DNA of 64,000 nt from Hasllibacter sp. MH4015. Lineage in GTDB: Bacteria > Pseudomonadota > Alphaproteobacteria > Rhodobacterales > Rhodobacteraceae. Below are positions 34,601-42,669 of this stretch, in pieces. Where the stretch lies: contig NZ_JAHTBK010000001.1 of assembly GCF_020177575.1 (NCBI RefSeq), positions 1,919,875-1,983,874 on the forward strand, in the 5' to 3' direction. Under the pieces are notes generated by a model. That model was not told the DNA's origin. It did not search any database and saw only the letters and a program-made list of their open reading frames with translations. The translations under genes and the position numbers were made by a program. How positions within the stretch are numbered: position 1 is the stretch's first letter; each line of letters opens with the position of its first letter.

Positions 34601-35655
34601 GGCGCGGCCTTGGTGACACGTGCCAGCACGCCGCTGGCGATACGCGCGGTCTCTACCCATGGGGGCCGCGCCTGCCCGGCCTTGAGCGCGGCGCTTGCCA
34701 TCTTGTTGCGCATTGCATCGTCGCCCAACACCTTCCGCAGGGCACGCGACAGGTCCAAGGGCGCATCGGGGGCCACCAATAGCCCCGCGTCGCCCGGCAC
34801 GGTGTCCGGCACCGCCCCCGTGGCACAGGAGATTATGGGAAGACCCCAGCCAAGCGCCTCATCAAACACCATGCCGTAGCCTTCGTACCGGGTGGCGAGG
34901 GCGAAGATGCTCGCTTTCGCAAACAGGTCGTCCAGAGCGTCTTGCGGGATGCGTCCGGCCAGATGGACACGGTCTTGCAAATTCAGCTCCCGCACCATCC
35001 GCGCCAAGTCAGCCGCGTGGTCGCGATCATGGGGGCCGCCCACGATCACCGCGCGCCAATTCATGTCCCGCAGCTCCGACAGGGCGCGCAGCAGCACGTC
35101 GTGGCCCTTTCGCGGGTGAAGGATACCGACCGACAGGATCAGCGGCGGCTGGCTCGGCGCATTTTGTAGCAAAGGTCGATCCGTGCCCGGCGGGGCGATG
35201 GTGATCTTTCGCTGTGGCACATCGTATTGCCCGGTCAGGATCGCGGCGGTGTGGGGGCTTGGGACAAGAACGTGGGCGGTGCGGGCAAGGTTCGCCCGCT
35301 CCACCCGGAACAGATGCGTGGCGCGTTCCTCGCTCAGTCCCGTCTCGAGCGCGAGGGGGTGGTGGACCATCGCCACGATGGGCGCGGTCACGCGGGCTAG
35401 CGCGTCGGTGTCGATGGAGCCGAACACCAGACCGTCGAGGATCAGGGCGCGCGATGGGTCGAGCGCGTGCAGCGCACGGGCCGCGTGTTTCATGTCCGCA
35501 TCACTCGGGTCCGGGAAACTATCGCCGAACTGGATATGCGCGACGTCATGGCCCAGGTCGCGCAATCCTTCCAGCAAACGGCGTTCATAGATGTATCCGC
35601 CCGTGACCGTGTTGATATCGCCGGGAATCGCGAAGGCCGCCTTGGGTCCGCTCAT
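34597..35655 (-). CDS. Glycosyltransferase family 4
   Basis: This 352-aa GT-B fold retaining glycosyltransferase has a C-terminal nucleotide-sugar domain with LSVGILHPRKGHDVLLRAL and the EX7E element in YEGYGMVFDEALGWGLPI. The N-terminal DINTVTGGYIYERRL is a glycine-rich acceptor loop. The ATG at 35655 overlaps the permease stop (ATGA), and its own stop overlaps the FkbM gene, so all are translationally linked. Donor and acceptor are unknown; in this context a lipid or glycan is likely. Confidence 0.9.
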   Translation of the reverse strand: MSGPKAAFAIPGDINTVTGGYIYERRLLEGLRDLGHDVAHIQFGDSFPDPSDADMKHAARALHALDPSRALILDGLVFGSIDTDALARVTAPIVAMVHHPLALETGLSEERATHLFRVERANLARTAHVLVPSPHTAAILTGQYDVPQRKITIAPPGTDRPLLQNAPSQPPLILSVGILHPRKGHDVLLRALSELRDMNWRAVIVGGPHDRDHAADLARMVRELNLQDRVHLAGRIPQDALDDLFAKASIFALATRYEGYGMVFDEALGWGLPIISCATGAVPDTVPGDAGLLVAPDAPLDLSRALRKVLGDDAMRNKMASAALKAGQARPPWVETARIASGVLARVTKAAP

Positions 35656-37223
35656 GCCAATTGCTCCGGCGCGTAGCGGTGCAGAACCCGGGTCTCGATC
35701 AGACCGACAAGGCCGTACCCCAAGGCGGACAAACCCGTGACGAGCACCACCGCGCTCCACAACATGTCGTAATCCGACAGCGACGCGGAAAGCGCCATGA
35801 GGCTGCCGATGCCGTTTCCCGTCGCCAGCCATTCCACCACTGTGACGGCAAGTACGGAGGCGGGAACGCTGATCCGCGCAGCGGCGAAAAGCGCGGGGAG
35901 CATCGCCGGAATGCGCACGCGGAGCAACTGTTGCAACGGACTGGCGGCATAGCTGTCGAAGACGTCGATGACGCGCCCCGGTGCCTGCCGCAGACCGTGG
36001 AGGCAGGCGATCAGCGTCGGGAAGAATACCATGATGGCCACCAGCGTGATCGTCCCCACCGCGCCGCGCCCGAGGAGCAGGACGACAAGCGGCGCGGTCG
36101 TGATGATCGGAACAGAGCGGAGCGCGATGGCCAGGGGCATGGCGGTGCGGCCCAGATTGGGGCGCAGGACGATTGCCATGGCCAGCCCCGCCCCCGCAAG
36201 CAGGCCGGCAAGGTAGCCGGGAAGTAGGTAAATCGCCGTCTCCCCCAAGGCCACACCAAGGGCGGCCCGGTTCGCGGCGGCGTCGGCGGCAAACGTAAGG
36301 GCCGCCGCGACATCAAGGGGCGATTTTGCGAAGAACGGGCTGAGGTCCAGCAACCAAAGCCCCCCTTGCCAAAGGATCAATGTCACGCCGAGCACCGCCA
36401 GTGGCGCGGCCCAGTTCCACCGCTTTCCTGTTGCGGGCGCAGCGGCAAGGATCACCGGCGGATCGCCGTCCATCACCCGGGCTGCCGCCCATCCGATCGC
36501 CCCGTACGCGGCAACGGCGACAATCGTGGCGACACTCGCCAAGGCCCATGTCATCTCTATGTTCATGTCGCGCATGGCCCGGATGGTCAGGACCCCCATG
36601 CCGCGTTCTGCCCCCGTGAACTCTCCCACCATCGCGCCAAGGAAGGCGGCCGGTGCCGCAATCTGCAATCCCGCCACGAGGTACGGCAAAGATGCGCGGG
36701 CGCGAACGTGGAAAAGCGCGGCTCCCCTGCCCCGCCCGTAGCTGCGCACGAGGTCCAGCCAGCCTGACGGAACGGCGCGCAAGCCCACGAGAAGGGGGAT
36801 CAGCGTGGTGTAGTAGACCGCAAGCGCCGCCAGTGTGATCTGTGGGCCGGGACCGGGTCCGAAGGTCACGCGCAAAATAGGGCCGGTCGCCACAAGCGGC
36901 AGGCAGAAGACGACCAGCGCAAGTCCGCGCACCAGCCCCTCCGACCGGGGCCAGAGAAGCGAAAGGGCCGCCAGCGCAATCGCGGCAAGATTGCCGAGCA
37001 CGAAGCCCGCCGCCGCGTTCGACAGCGTCACGCCAAGCGCGCGCGCCATCAGGCCCGCATTGTCCGCCAGGTAGAAAAGGATCGCACTGGGCGCGGCAAG
37101 GACGAAGGCATCCGACAGAAGACGCGCCACGATTTCCGAGACCGCGATCAGGAGGAGCGGGACAAGGGCCTTGGTCCAGCCCCCGGCGGGCACGGTATGC
37201 GGGCCGGTATCGGCAGCGCTCAT
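35652..37223 (-). CDS. ABC transporter permease, two permease units fused in one chain
   Basis: This inner-membrane protein has 523 aa, about twice the usual length of the SsuC/NrtB-type permease. Each half has its own set of about five to six helices and its own cytoplasmic coupling (EAA-type) loop: SYGRGRGAALFHVRARA in the first half and SYAASPLQQLLRVRIP in the second. One polypeptide can thus supply the whole membrane dimer. It overlaps the ATPase gene by four bases upstream and the GT4 gene by four downstream. Confidence 0.88.
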   Translation of the reverse strand: MSAADTGPHTVPAGGWTKALVPLLLIAVSEIVARLLSDAFVLAAPSAILFYLADNAGLMARALGVTLSNAAAGFVLGNLAAIALAALSLLWPRSEGLVRGLALVVFCLPLVATGPILRVTFGPGPGPQITLAALAVYYTTLIPLLVGLRAVPSGWLDLVRSYGRGRGAALFHVRARASLPYLVAGLQIAAPAAFLGAMVGEFTGAERGMGVLTIRAMRDMNIEMTWALASVATIVAVAAYGAIGWAAARVMDGDPPVILAAAPATGKRWNWAAPLAVLGVTLILWQGGLWLLDLSPFFAKSPLDVAAALTFAADAAANRAALGVALGETAIYLLPGYLAGLLAGAGLAMAIVLRPNLGRTAMPLAIALRSVPIITTAPLVVLLLGRGAVGTITLVAIMVFFPTLIACLHGLRQAPGRVIDVFDSYAASPLQQLLRVRIPAMLPALFAAARISVPASVLAVTVVEWLATGNGIGSLMALSASLSDYDMLWSAVVLVTGLSALGYGLVGLIETRVLHRYAPEQLA

Positions 37224-37999
37224 TGTGCGGCCTTCGGAAGCGTTTCGGCGACACCCTGCGACAGGGCGGCGAACACGTCCTCCACATGGTCCGCAAATGC
37301 CGGGTCACGCGCGGCATCGGGGTGCCTCGGGCGCGGCAGGTCGATCCTGATGTCAGCCACGACGCGGGCCGGGCGGGGCGACAGGACCAGCACACGGTCC
37401 GACAGCATCACCGCTTCGCTCACGGAATGGGTCACAAGAAGCGTCGTGGTGCCCCGCGCCTCCCATATACCGGGCAGGTCTTGCGCCAATTGCTGGCGCG
37501 TCAGCTCGTCCACCGCGCCGAAAGGTTCGTCCAGCAACAAGAGGTCCGGCTTGGTGGCGAGTGCCCGGGCGATGGCCGCCCGTTGCCGCATCCCGCCCGA
37601 CAATTCCGCGGGCCGCGTGTCGGCGAAGCCCGACAGGCCGACAAGGTGAATCAATTGCTCGATCTCCGCCGATTTGCGCGGTTGGCGCGCAAGGTCGAGC
37701 GCCAGTTCGATGTTTCCGCGTACCGATCGCCACGGCAGGAGCGACGGGTCTTGAAACGCGATGGCCAGCCCCGCCTTGCGCAACATCGCTTCCGGTGGCG
37801 CGCCGCCGATGGTGACGTGGCCACCGGTTGGCGTTTCCAGCCCCGCGATCATCCGCAGCAACGTCGACTTCCCGCAGCCGGAGGGGCCGACGAATGCCGT
37901 GGTCTGCCCGGCCTCCAACTCGAGGTCGAGGGGGCGCACAGCCTCCACCCCGCCGCCGAAGGTCTTGGAAAGGTCTTTGCAGACAACCAACACGGACAT
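37220..37999 (-). CDS. ABC transporter ATP-binding protein (NMT1/nitrate-taurine type)
   Basis: This 259-aa ABC ATPase has Walker A GPSGCGKST near residue 40, a Q-loop FQDPSLLPW, signature LSGGMRQR, Walker B LLLLDEPFGAVDE and H-loop THSVSEA. The sequence is closest in type to SsuB/TauB/NrtD proteins, which energise uptake of sulfonates, nitrate or pyrimidine precursors. The ATG at 37999 places Walker A normally. The substrate-binding protein gene is 19 bases upstream. Confidence 0.92.
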   Translation of the reverse strand: MSVLVVCKDLSKTFGGGVEAVRPLDLELEAGQTTAFVGPSGCGKSTLLRMIAGLETPTGGHVTIGGAPPEAMLRKAGLAIAFQDPSLLPWRSVRGNIELALDLARQPRKSAEIEQLIHLVGLSGFADTRPAELSGGMRQRAAIARALATKPDLLLLDEPFGAVDELTRQQLAQDLPGIWEARGTTTLLVTHSVSEAVMLSDRVLVLSPRPARVVADIRIDLPRPRHPDAARDPAFADHVEDVFAALSQGVAETLPKAAQ

Positions 38000-38018
38000 G
38001 ACGCTGGCCAGCCCTCCC

Positions 38019-39020
38019 CTAACCCGCGTGGACCTCTTCCAGGATGGAGCGGTCCCACAGATCGGCGGAGACGTCGCGGCCCAGAAGTGCAAGCGTTTCG
38101 ATATTCGCCGCGACGGTGTCGTCGCTCCACCATCCAAACCCATTTGCATCGGTCAGTTCGGAGAACATCAGCGGCACCTGCCGCTCGGCCTGCAAGAGCT
38201 GCGTGTCCCGATCGAGGCCCGCATCGGGAAACATCGCAAGTGTCAGGTCGGTCGCGGCTTCCGTATCTTCGCGATACGCCTCCCACCCTGCGACTTCACC
38301 GGCCATCAGCGCCACGATCTCCGCCCGGCGGTTGGCAAGGCTGTCCTCGGTCGCGATGTAGGTCTGGGAATGGACCGCATAGCCGTGATCGGCCATCAGC
38401 ATCGTCACGTTATCGACGCCCTGGATCGTCATAGCGACGGGCAGGTCAGTGGCCCAACACAGCAGGCAATCGACTTCTCCGGCTACAAGGGGCTGCGGCG
38501 AATATTGCGTCGGCACGATCTCAATCGCGTCGATATCGACCCCGTTCAGGGTACACAGCGCTTGCAGGACCGGCGTGTTGGCCAGCGCCATGCCGATGCG
38601 CTTGCCCTCCAGATCGGCGGGCGTATTCACGGGGTTGGCGGCCAACGAGGCGATGGCGAAGGGATTGTTCTGCATGGCCACGCCGATGATTTTGAACGGC
38701 GCGCCCTCGGCCACCGCGGCGGCGGTGTAATCGGCGGCGGAAATCCCGACCAGCGCTGTGCCGGACACCACAGGCGGCTCCACCGGCGCGTTCGGGCCGC
38801 CGGGCAGAAGCGCCACGTCCAGACCCGCATCGCGCCAGAATCCCCGATCCTGGGCGATATAGCTGCCCGCGAATTGCGTGGAATGGAGCCACGACAATTG
38901 CAGCGCAACGGAGGTTTGGGCGTGGCCCATGCGAGGCGTCAGGCCAAAGGCAGCGGCGCCAAGGCCCGCGGCAGAGCATTGCATCAGGTGGCGACGGGTC
39001 AATCCGGACAAAGGTTTCAT
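38019..39020 (-). CDS. ABC transporter substrate-binding protein, NMT1/THI5-like
   Basis: This 333-aa periplasmic protein has a twin-arginine-like signal (TRRHLMQCSAAGLGAAAFG, cleavage near GHAQ). The mature domain opens LQLSWLHSTQFAGSYIAQDRGFW, the hallmark of NMT1/THI5-type binding proteins for aromatic N-heterocycles, nitrate or sulfonates. Thiamine-pyrimidine precursors are the best guess, but no riboswitch or thi gene lies nearby. It starts the ABC part of the eight-gene operon. Confidence 0.9.
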   Translation of the reverse strand: MKPLSGLTRRHLMQCSAAGLGAAAFGLTPRMGHAQTSVALQLSWLHSTQFAGSYIAQDRGFWRDAGLDVALLPGGPNAPVEPPVVSGTALVGISAADYTAAAVAEGAPFKIIGVAMQNNPFAIASLAANPVNTPADLEGKRIGMALANTPVLQALCTLNGVDIDAIEIVPTQYSPQPLVAGEVDCLLCWATDLPVAMTIQGVDNVTMLMADHGYAVHSQTYIATEDSLANRRAEIVALMAGEVAGWEAYREDTEAATDLTLAMFPDAGLDRDTQLLQAERQVPLMFSELTDANGFGWWSDDTVAANIETLALLGRDVSADLWDRSILEEVHAG

Positions 39021-39069
39021 GCATTTTCCTTCGGAGACGATCTTGAGGTGATTTGTGTTATGATGAGAC

Positions 39070-40026
39070 CTAGCGCGCGGAACGCCGACCGAAAGCCGGG
39101 ATGCGCGGTGCCGCCCATGACAAAATGACGCCGGGCAGGATGGTGAGCAGGAAGGCCACGCCGAATGCAACGCTTGCAGCCAGCCCGGCGCTGGCGCTGA
39201 AGCCGACCACCGGGAAAAGCAGCGCCGCCGCCCCTTCCCGCAGGCCCCACCCGCCGATGGACATCGGAAGGACCATGGCAAACAAGATCAACGGCACGAT
39301 ACTCGCCACGACCAAGGCGGGTAGGTCTACGCCGATGGCATAGGCGCAGAATCCGAAAGCGGCCACGTTCAGGACCGCTGTTGCAAGGCTCAGCCCGATT
39401 TGCTGCACGCGCACGCCGTGCCCGAACACCGCGTGTCCGAAGTCCGCAATGACCCGGTGCAGTCGCCCCTGGGGCGCGCAAAGGCGCTGGATCGCAATGG
39501 CCAGTACGGGCAGGGCCGCAGCGACCGCCAGGATCAGCGCGATTGGTCCCATCAACCATTCGGGCCACGTGATACCAACGGGCGCCAGAAGGGGCAGCGC
39601 GAGGCCCACCGCCAGGACGCAGATCAGCCCCAATTGCCCGGCCAGACGCTCGTAGATCACGGCCTGCGCAGAAATGGCCAGACCGGCCTGGGCGCGCGCG
39701 CGCACCGCACGCCCGGCATCGCCGGCCACGCCGCCGGGCAGCGATTGGTTCACGGCCTGGGCCAGATAGTATTCGCGCACCGCATCCGCACGGGGGATCG
39801 ACAGACCAAGCTGGCCTGCTGTGACCCGCCAACGCTGCGTCGACAGCAGGGTCTGAAGCGTCAACGCGCCCACGGCAAGCGCAAGCCACGCGGGGTCGGC
39901 CTGCCGCAGAAGCGCCCATGCCTCGGCCCAATCCACCGACGCCCAAAGCAGCCACACAACAACGGCGAAACCGGCAAGCTTCAGGCAGCGCCAAAGCCAG
40001 ATGGATGGGGGTCGAGCGTAAAACAC
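39070..40026 (-). CDS. Lysylphosphatidylglycerol synthase-TM / flippase-like membrane protein
   Basis: This 318-aa protein has about eight membrane helices and the UPF0104 (LPG synthase TM region) pattern: YYLAQAVNQSLPGGVAGDAGRA, AQAVIYERLAGQLGL and PMSIGGWGLREGAAALLF. It lacks the aminoacyl-transfer domain, so it more likely moves a lipid or glycolipid across the membrane than synthesises lysyl-PG. It begins with GTG immediately after the sulfatase-type gene stop, with no intergenic base. Confidence 0.85.
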   Translation of the reverse strand: MFYARPPSIWLWRCLKLAGFAVVVWLLWASVDWAEAWALLRQADPAWLALAVGALTLQTLLSTQRWRVTAGQLGLSIPRADAVREYYLAQAVNQSLPGGVAGDAGRAVRARAQAGLAISAQAVIYERLAGQLGLICVLAVGLALPLLAPVGITWPEWLMGPIALILAVAAALPVLAIAIQRLCAPQGRLHRVIADFGHAVFGHGVRVQQIGLSLATAVLNVAAFGFCAYAIGVDLPALVVASIVPLILFAMVLPMSIGGWGLREGAAALLFPVVGFSASAGLAASVAFGVAFLLTILPGVILSWAAPRIPAFGRRSAR

Positions 40027-41664
40027 TTACTCCGCAACGCCTTGTATTGGTTGAGTTGTATACACGTTCAACAGAATATCGCGCAGTCTGTCCATAGGGA
40101 TCACCGGAACGTCATCGCCCGGCAGCAGACCGCCGGTCGGCGCGATTTCGGCCAGCGGGTCCACGAGCCTCGCAGGTCCGATGACATGGATCGGGACGTC
40201 GGGCCGATCGTCCAGCGCCACGAATTCCGCCGCCTGATGGTCCCCAATCACCAGCAGCAGCGGTGGGTCGTCGGCGTGAAGCAGCGCGTATTCCATGACA
40301 GATCGCAGGGAATAATCCACCGCCAGCCGATATTGCGCGCGTACCCGGTCGCGGTCGCGCCAGACGACCTCGGGCGGATCGCCCGACATCGCGACCTCGT
40401 TGTAAATCTGCCCGTCACCGATCGCATCCCAAGGCAGGACCTGAGGCACCGGGACCCACGGCGCATGGGAGGACGCGAGTGCGACCTGCACGAATAACGG
40501 GTCCTCCGCCCCGTCACGCACCAGCCGGTCAAGGGCCGCCAGCGTGAACTGATCGGGCATGGTCACCCAGTTGAAAGGCAGCCCTTCATAGCCCAGGTCC
40601 TCGGCCACCAGCACGGTCTGGAACCCCATCCGCTCCACCTCCGGCCAATCAAGCGTGATCTGGGGCATCACGACTGCGGTCTGAAAGCCGTTCTGCGCGG
40701 CGTGGTGGAACAGCCCTTCGCGGCCCGAAGACAGGGCCGCGCCATAGCGGATCTGGTCGTTGATCCAAAGCCCGTTGGCGAATGTCGCGTGTGACAGCCA
40801 GCTTTGCCCGCCGCGCGTGGGGGCAGACAAGATGCCCGAGCGCAGGGTGAGCCCCGCCTCCTCCAGCAGCGCCTGATACCGCGCCAACGTCCCGCGATGC
40901 AGGTCGGCATAGAGCGGCGTATCGAGGCTCGCGCGCCCGTAGCTTTCCACGAAGATCACGACCACATCGCGGTCGATCCGGTCCAGAAGGTCCGCCCTGC
41001 CCCGGTAGGGGTCGTCGGCCATCGCGCTGCGGAAGGCACGCAATTCGCGCAAGGTATCGCGTACCATGATGACCCGCTCGACCCCGACCCGCGCCGTGAA
41101 GGCAGCGCCCGGCGGCGTGACCGGAAGGGCCCATACTCGCATCGCCTGACCGATTTCCGCCGCTGCGATCACGGCCGCCACAACCGCCAACCCGCCCGAG
41201 ACCCGTGTCACCGCGCGCGGTACCGATACCCGCGCCCAGACACCCGTGGCCCACCAGATCGCGATGGCCAGCAGAACGATGCCCACCAGCGCGGCCACAC
41301 AGACCAAGACCGCAAGAAAGGGACCAATGGCCCCCACCAGAAGGCGGACGAATGCATCGACCAACGCCAGATCGGAGACAGGGTTGAAGCCCCGCGACAG
41401 CGCGGTGAAGCTGACGAAATCCGCGGCTTTCAGCACGACAATGACACTCAGCGCCACCGTGACGCCCCAACGAAAGACACGACCCGCACGCCCCGCGCCA
41501 AGCGCCAAAAGTGCAAAGATCAGAACGGGAAGCTCCAACGGAAACAGTAATAACGCGCCCCAGCTCAGCGCGTCGGGGTGGTTCGGCTGCACAAGCACCA
41601 GATGAAGGATCAATGTCGCCGCAATCAGCCGCGCGATCCCACGCCCGTTCATCTGCCCCATCAT
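40027..41664 (-). CDS. Membrane sulfatase / phosphoglycerol-transferase-like protein
   Basis: This 545-aa protein has about five N-terminal helices (to about 190) and a large extracytoplasmic alkaline-phosphatase-superfamily domain. The metal-site strand DVVVIFVESYGRASLD, a GGQSWLSHATFANGL region that may hold the Ser/Thr nucleophile, and LLVIGDHQAAEF are visible. Topology resembles LtaS, OpgB or EptA enzymes that transfer phosphoglycerol or phosphoethanolamine from lipids to glycans. Its start overlaps the CDP-alcohol phosphatidyltransferase stop (ATGA). The exact reaction is inference. Confidence 0.8.
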   Translation of the reverse strand: MMGQMNGRGIARLIAATLILHLVLVQPNHPDALSWGALLLFPLELPVLIFALLALGAGRAGRVFRWGVTVALSVIVVLKAADFVSFTALSRGFNPVSDLALVDAFVRLLVGAIGPFLAVLVCVAALVGIVLLAIAIWWATGVWARVSVPRAVTRVSGGLAVVAAVIAAAEIGQAMRVWALPVTPPGAAFTARVGVERVIMVRDTLRELRAFRSAMADDPYRGRADLLDRIDRDVVVIFVESYGRASLDTPLYADLHRGTLARYQALLEEAGLTLRSGILSAPTRGGQSWLSHATFANGLWINDQIRYGAALSSGREGLFHHAAQNGFQTAVVMPQITLDWPEVERMGFQTVLVAEDLGYEGLPFNWVTMPDQFTLAALDRLVRDGAEDPLFVQVALASSHAPWVPVPQVLPWDAIGDGQIYNEVAMSGDPPEVVWRDRDRVRAQYRLAVDYSLRSVMEYALLHADDPPLLLVIGDHQAAEFVALDDRPDVPIHVIGPARLVDPLAEIAPTGGLLPGDDVPVIPMDRLRDILLNVYTTQPIQGVAE

Positions 41665-42392
41665 GCGCGCGCCCCGTTCTGCCGCAGCCATGCCACGTCC
41701 CGCGCGAAGGACCAGGCGAGGCCGAGCGCCGCGCCGCCCGCAAGCGTCTGGGCGAGAGCCGGTGGCGCAATGGGCAGAAGCACCGCCAGCAAGGCTGCGA
41801 TCTGCACGACGCATACGACTTTGCGGCTGAACCGTTCCGGAAGGTCCGCGCCGAGCCAGGGCCAGACTGCCTGCGCCACGAAAAACACGTAACGGGGCAA
41901 GCCGAGCAAAATGACATAGGCGCCTACCGCGCCCGACTGGTAGCCATGGAGCGCGAGGCTCAGAGCCAGCGCGGAATCGACCTCCAGGTCAAACCGCGCC
42001 CCGAACCCGGACGAAAGGCCCTCCCGCCGCGCGAGCCAGCCGTCAAGGCCATCGGCCGCAAAAGCGAAGGCGGCCACGGCGAAGACAAGCCACGGGTTCG
42101 GTGGCGCGATCAGCCACCCGATCAATCCGCACACCAGCGCGAGCCGCAGCAACGTCACCGCGTTGCACCAGCCAAGGATCCCGTGGGGATAGCTGCGAAG
42201 AAGGCCCGCGCGGGCCACAACCAATGCCGCGGCATAGGCCGCAAGGCCCACCGCCAACGCTCCGCCCGACGAGATAAGGCCCATCCCCAAAACGCCCAAC
42301 GCACCGACCGCACCAACACCCGCAAATGCGCGCACGGGCAGTCGCGCCCCCTGCGGCGCGTGGGCCGATAACGGCTTGTTCTCGATCACCAT
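41661..42392 (-). CDS. CDP-alcohol phosphatidyltransferase family protein
   Basis: This 243-aa membrane enzyme has about six helices and the family metal motif spread over DGLDGWLARREG...FGARFDLEVDS (residues about 113-139), matching the D-G-x2-A-R...G-x3-D-x3-D pattern with small spacing differences. Such enzymes make phospholipids by displacing CMP from a CDP-alcohol. It is the first gene of the operon, preceded by a 277-base divergent gap with no clear promoter. Confidence 0.88.
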   Translation of the reverse strand: MVIENKPLSAHAPQGARLPVRAFAGVGAVGALGVLGMGLISSGGALAVGLAAYAAALVVARAGLLRSYPHGILGWCNAVTLLRLALVCGLIGWLIAPPNPWLVFAVAAFAFAADGLDGWLARREGLSSGFGARFDLEVDSALALSLALHGYQSGAVGAYVILLGLPRYVFFVAQAVWPWLGADLPERFSRKVVCVVQIAALLAVLLPIAPPALAQTLAGGAALGLAWSFARDVAWLRQNGARA

Positions 42393-42669
42393 AGATTGCT
42401 TGGGGACACGGCCCTTGCTCGCTTTCGATTTCGGGATGGCATCGACGACTTCGCCGTTCTACCACCTAGCGGCGCGGCCCGAAAATGACAAACCCGACAG
42501 TGCAGGATTGCGCGCCGGACCCGGGCGGTGTTCGAAGGATATATTGCCGTCTACCGGTCGAGCAATCGGGCGCTCTTGGCCCAAATTCGACCCTTCCACG
42601 TCGCTCAATGACCAGAATCCGCGCCGCGTCCCCGCGACCCTGATCCCGGACCGACCGAGGAGCGCGCCG

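Noticed and set aside
38019-39020. Thiamine (TPP) riboswitch before the NMT1-type binding protein
   Set aside because: The 49-base gap upstream is too short for a TPP riboswitch and the conserved CUGAGA-type core is not present, so thiamine-precursor uptake stays a guess.
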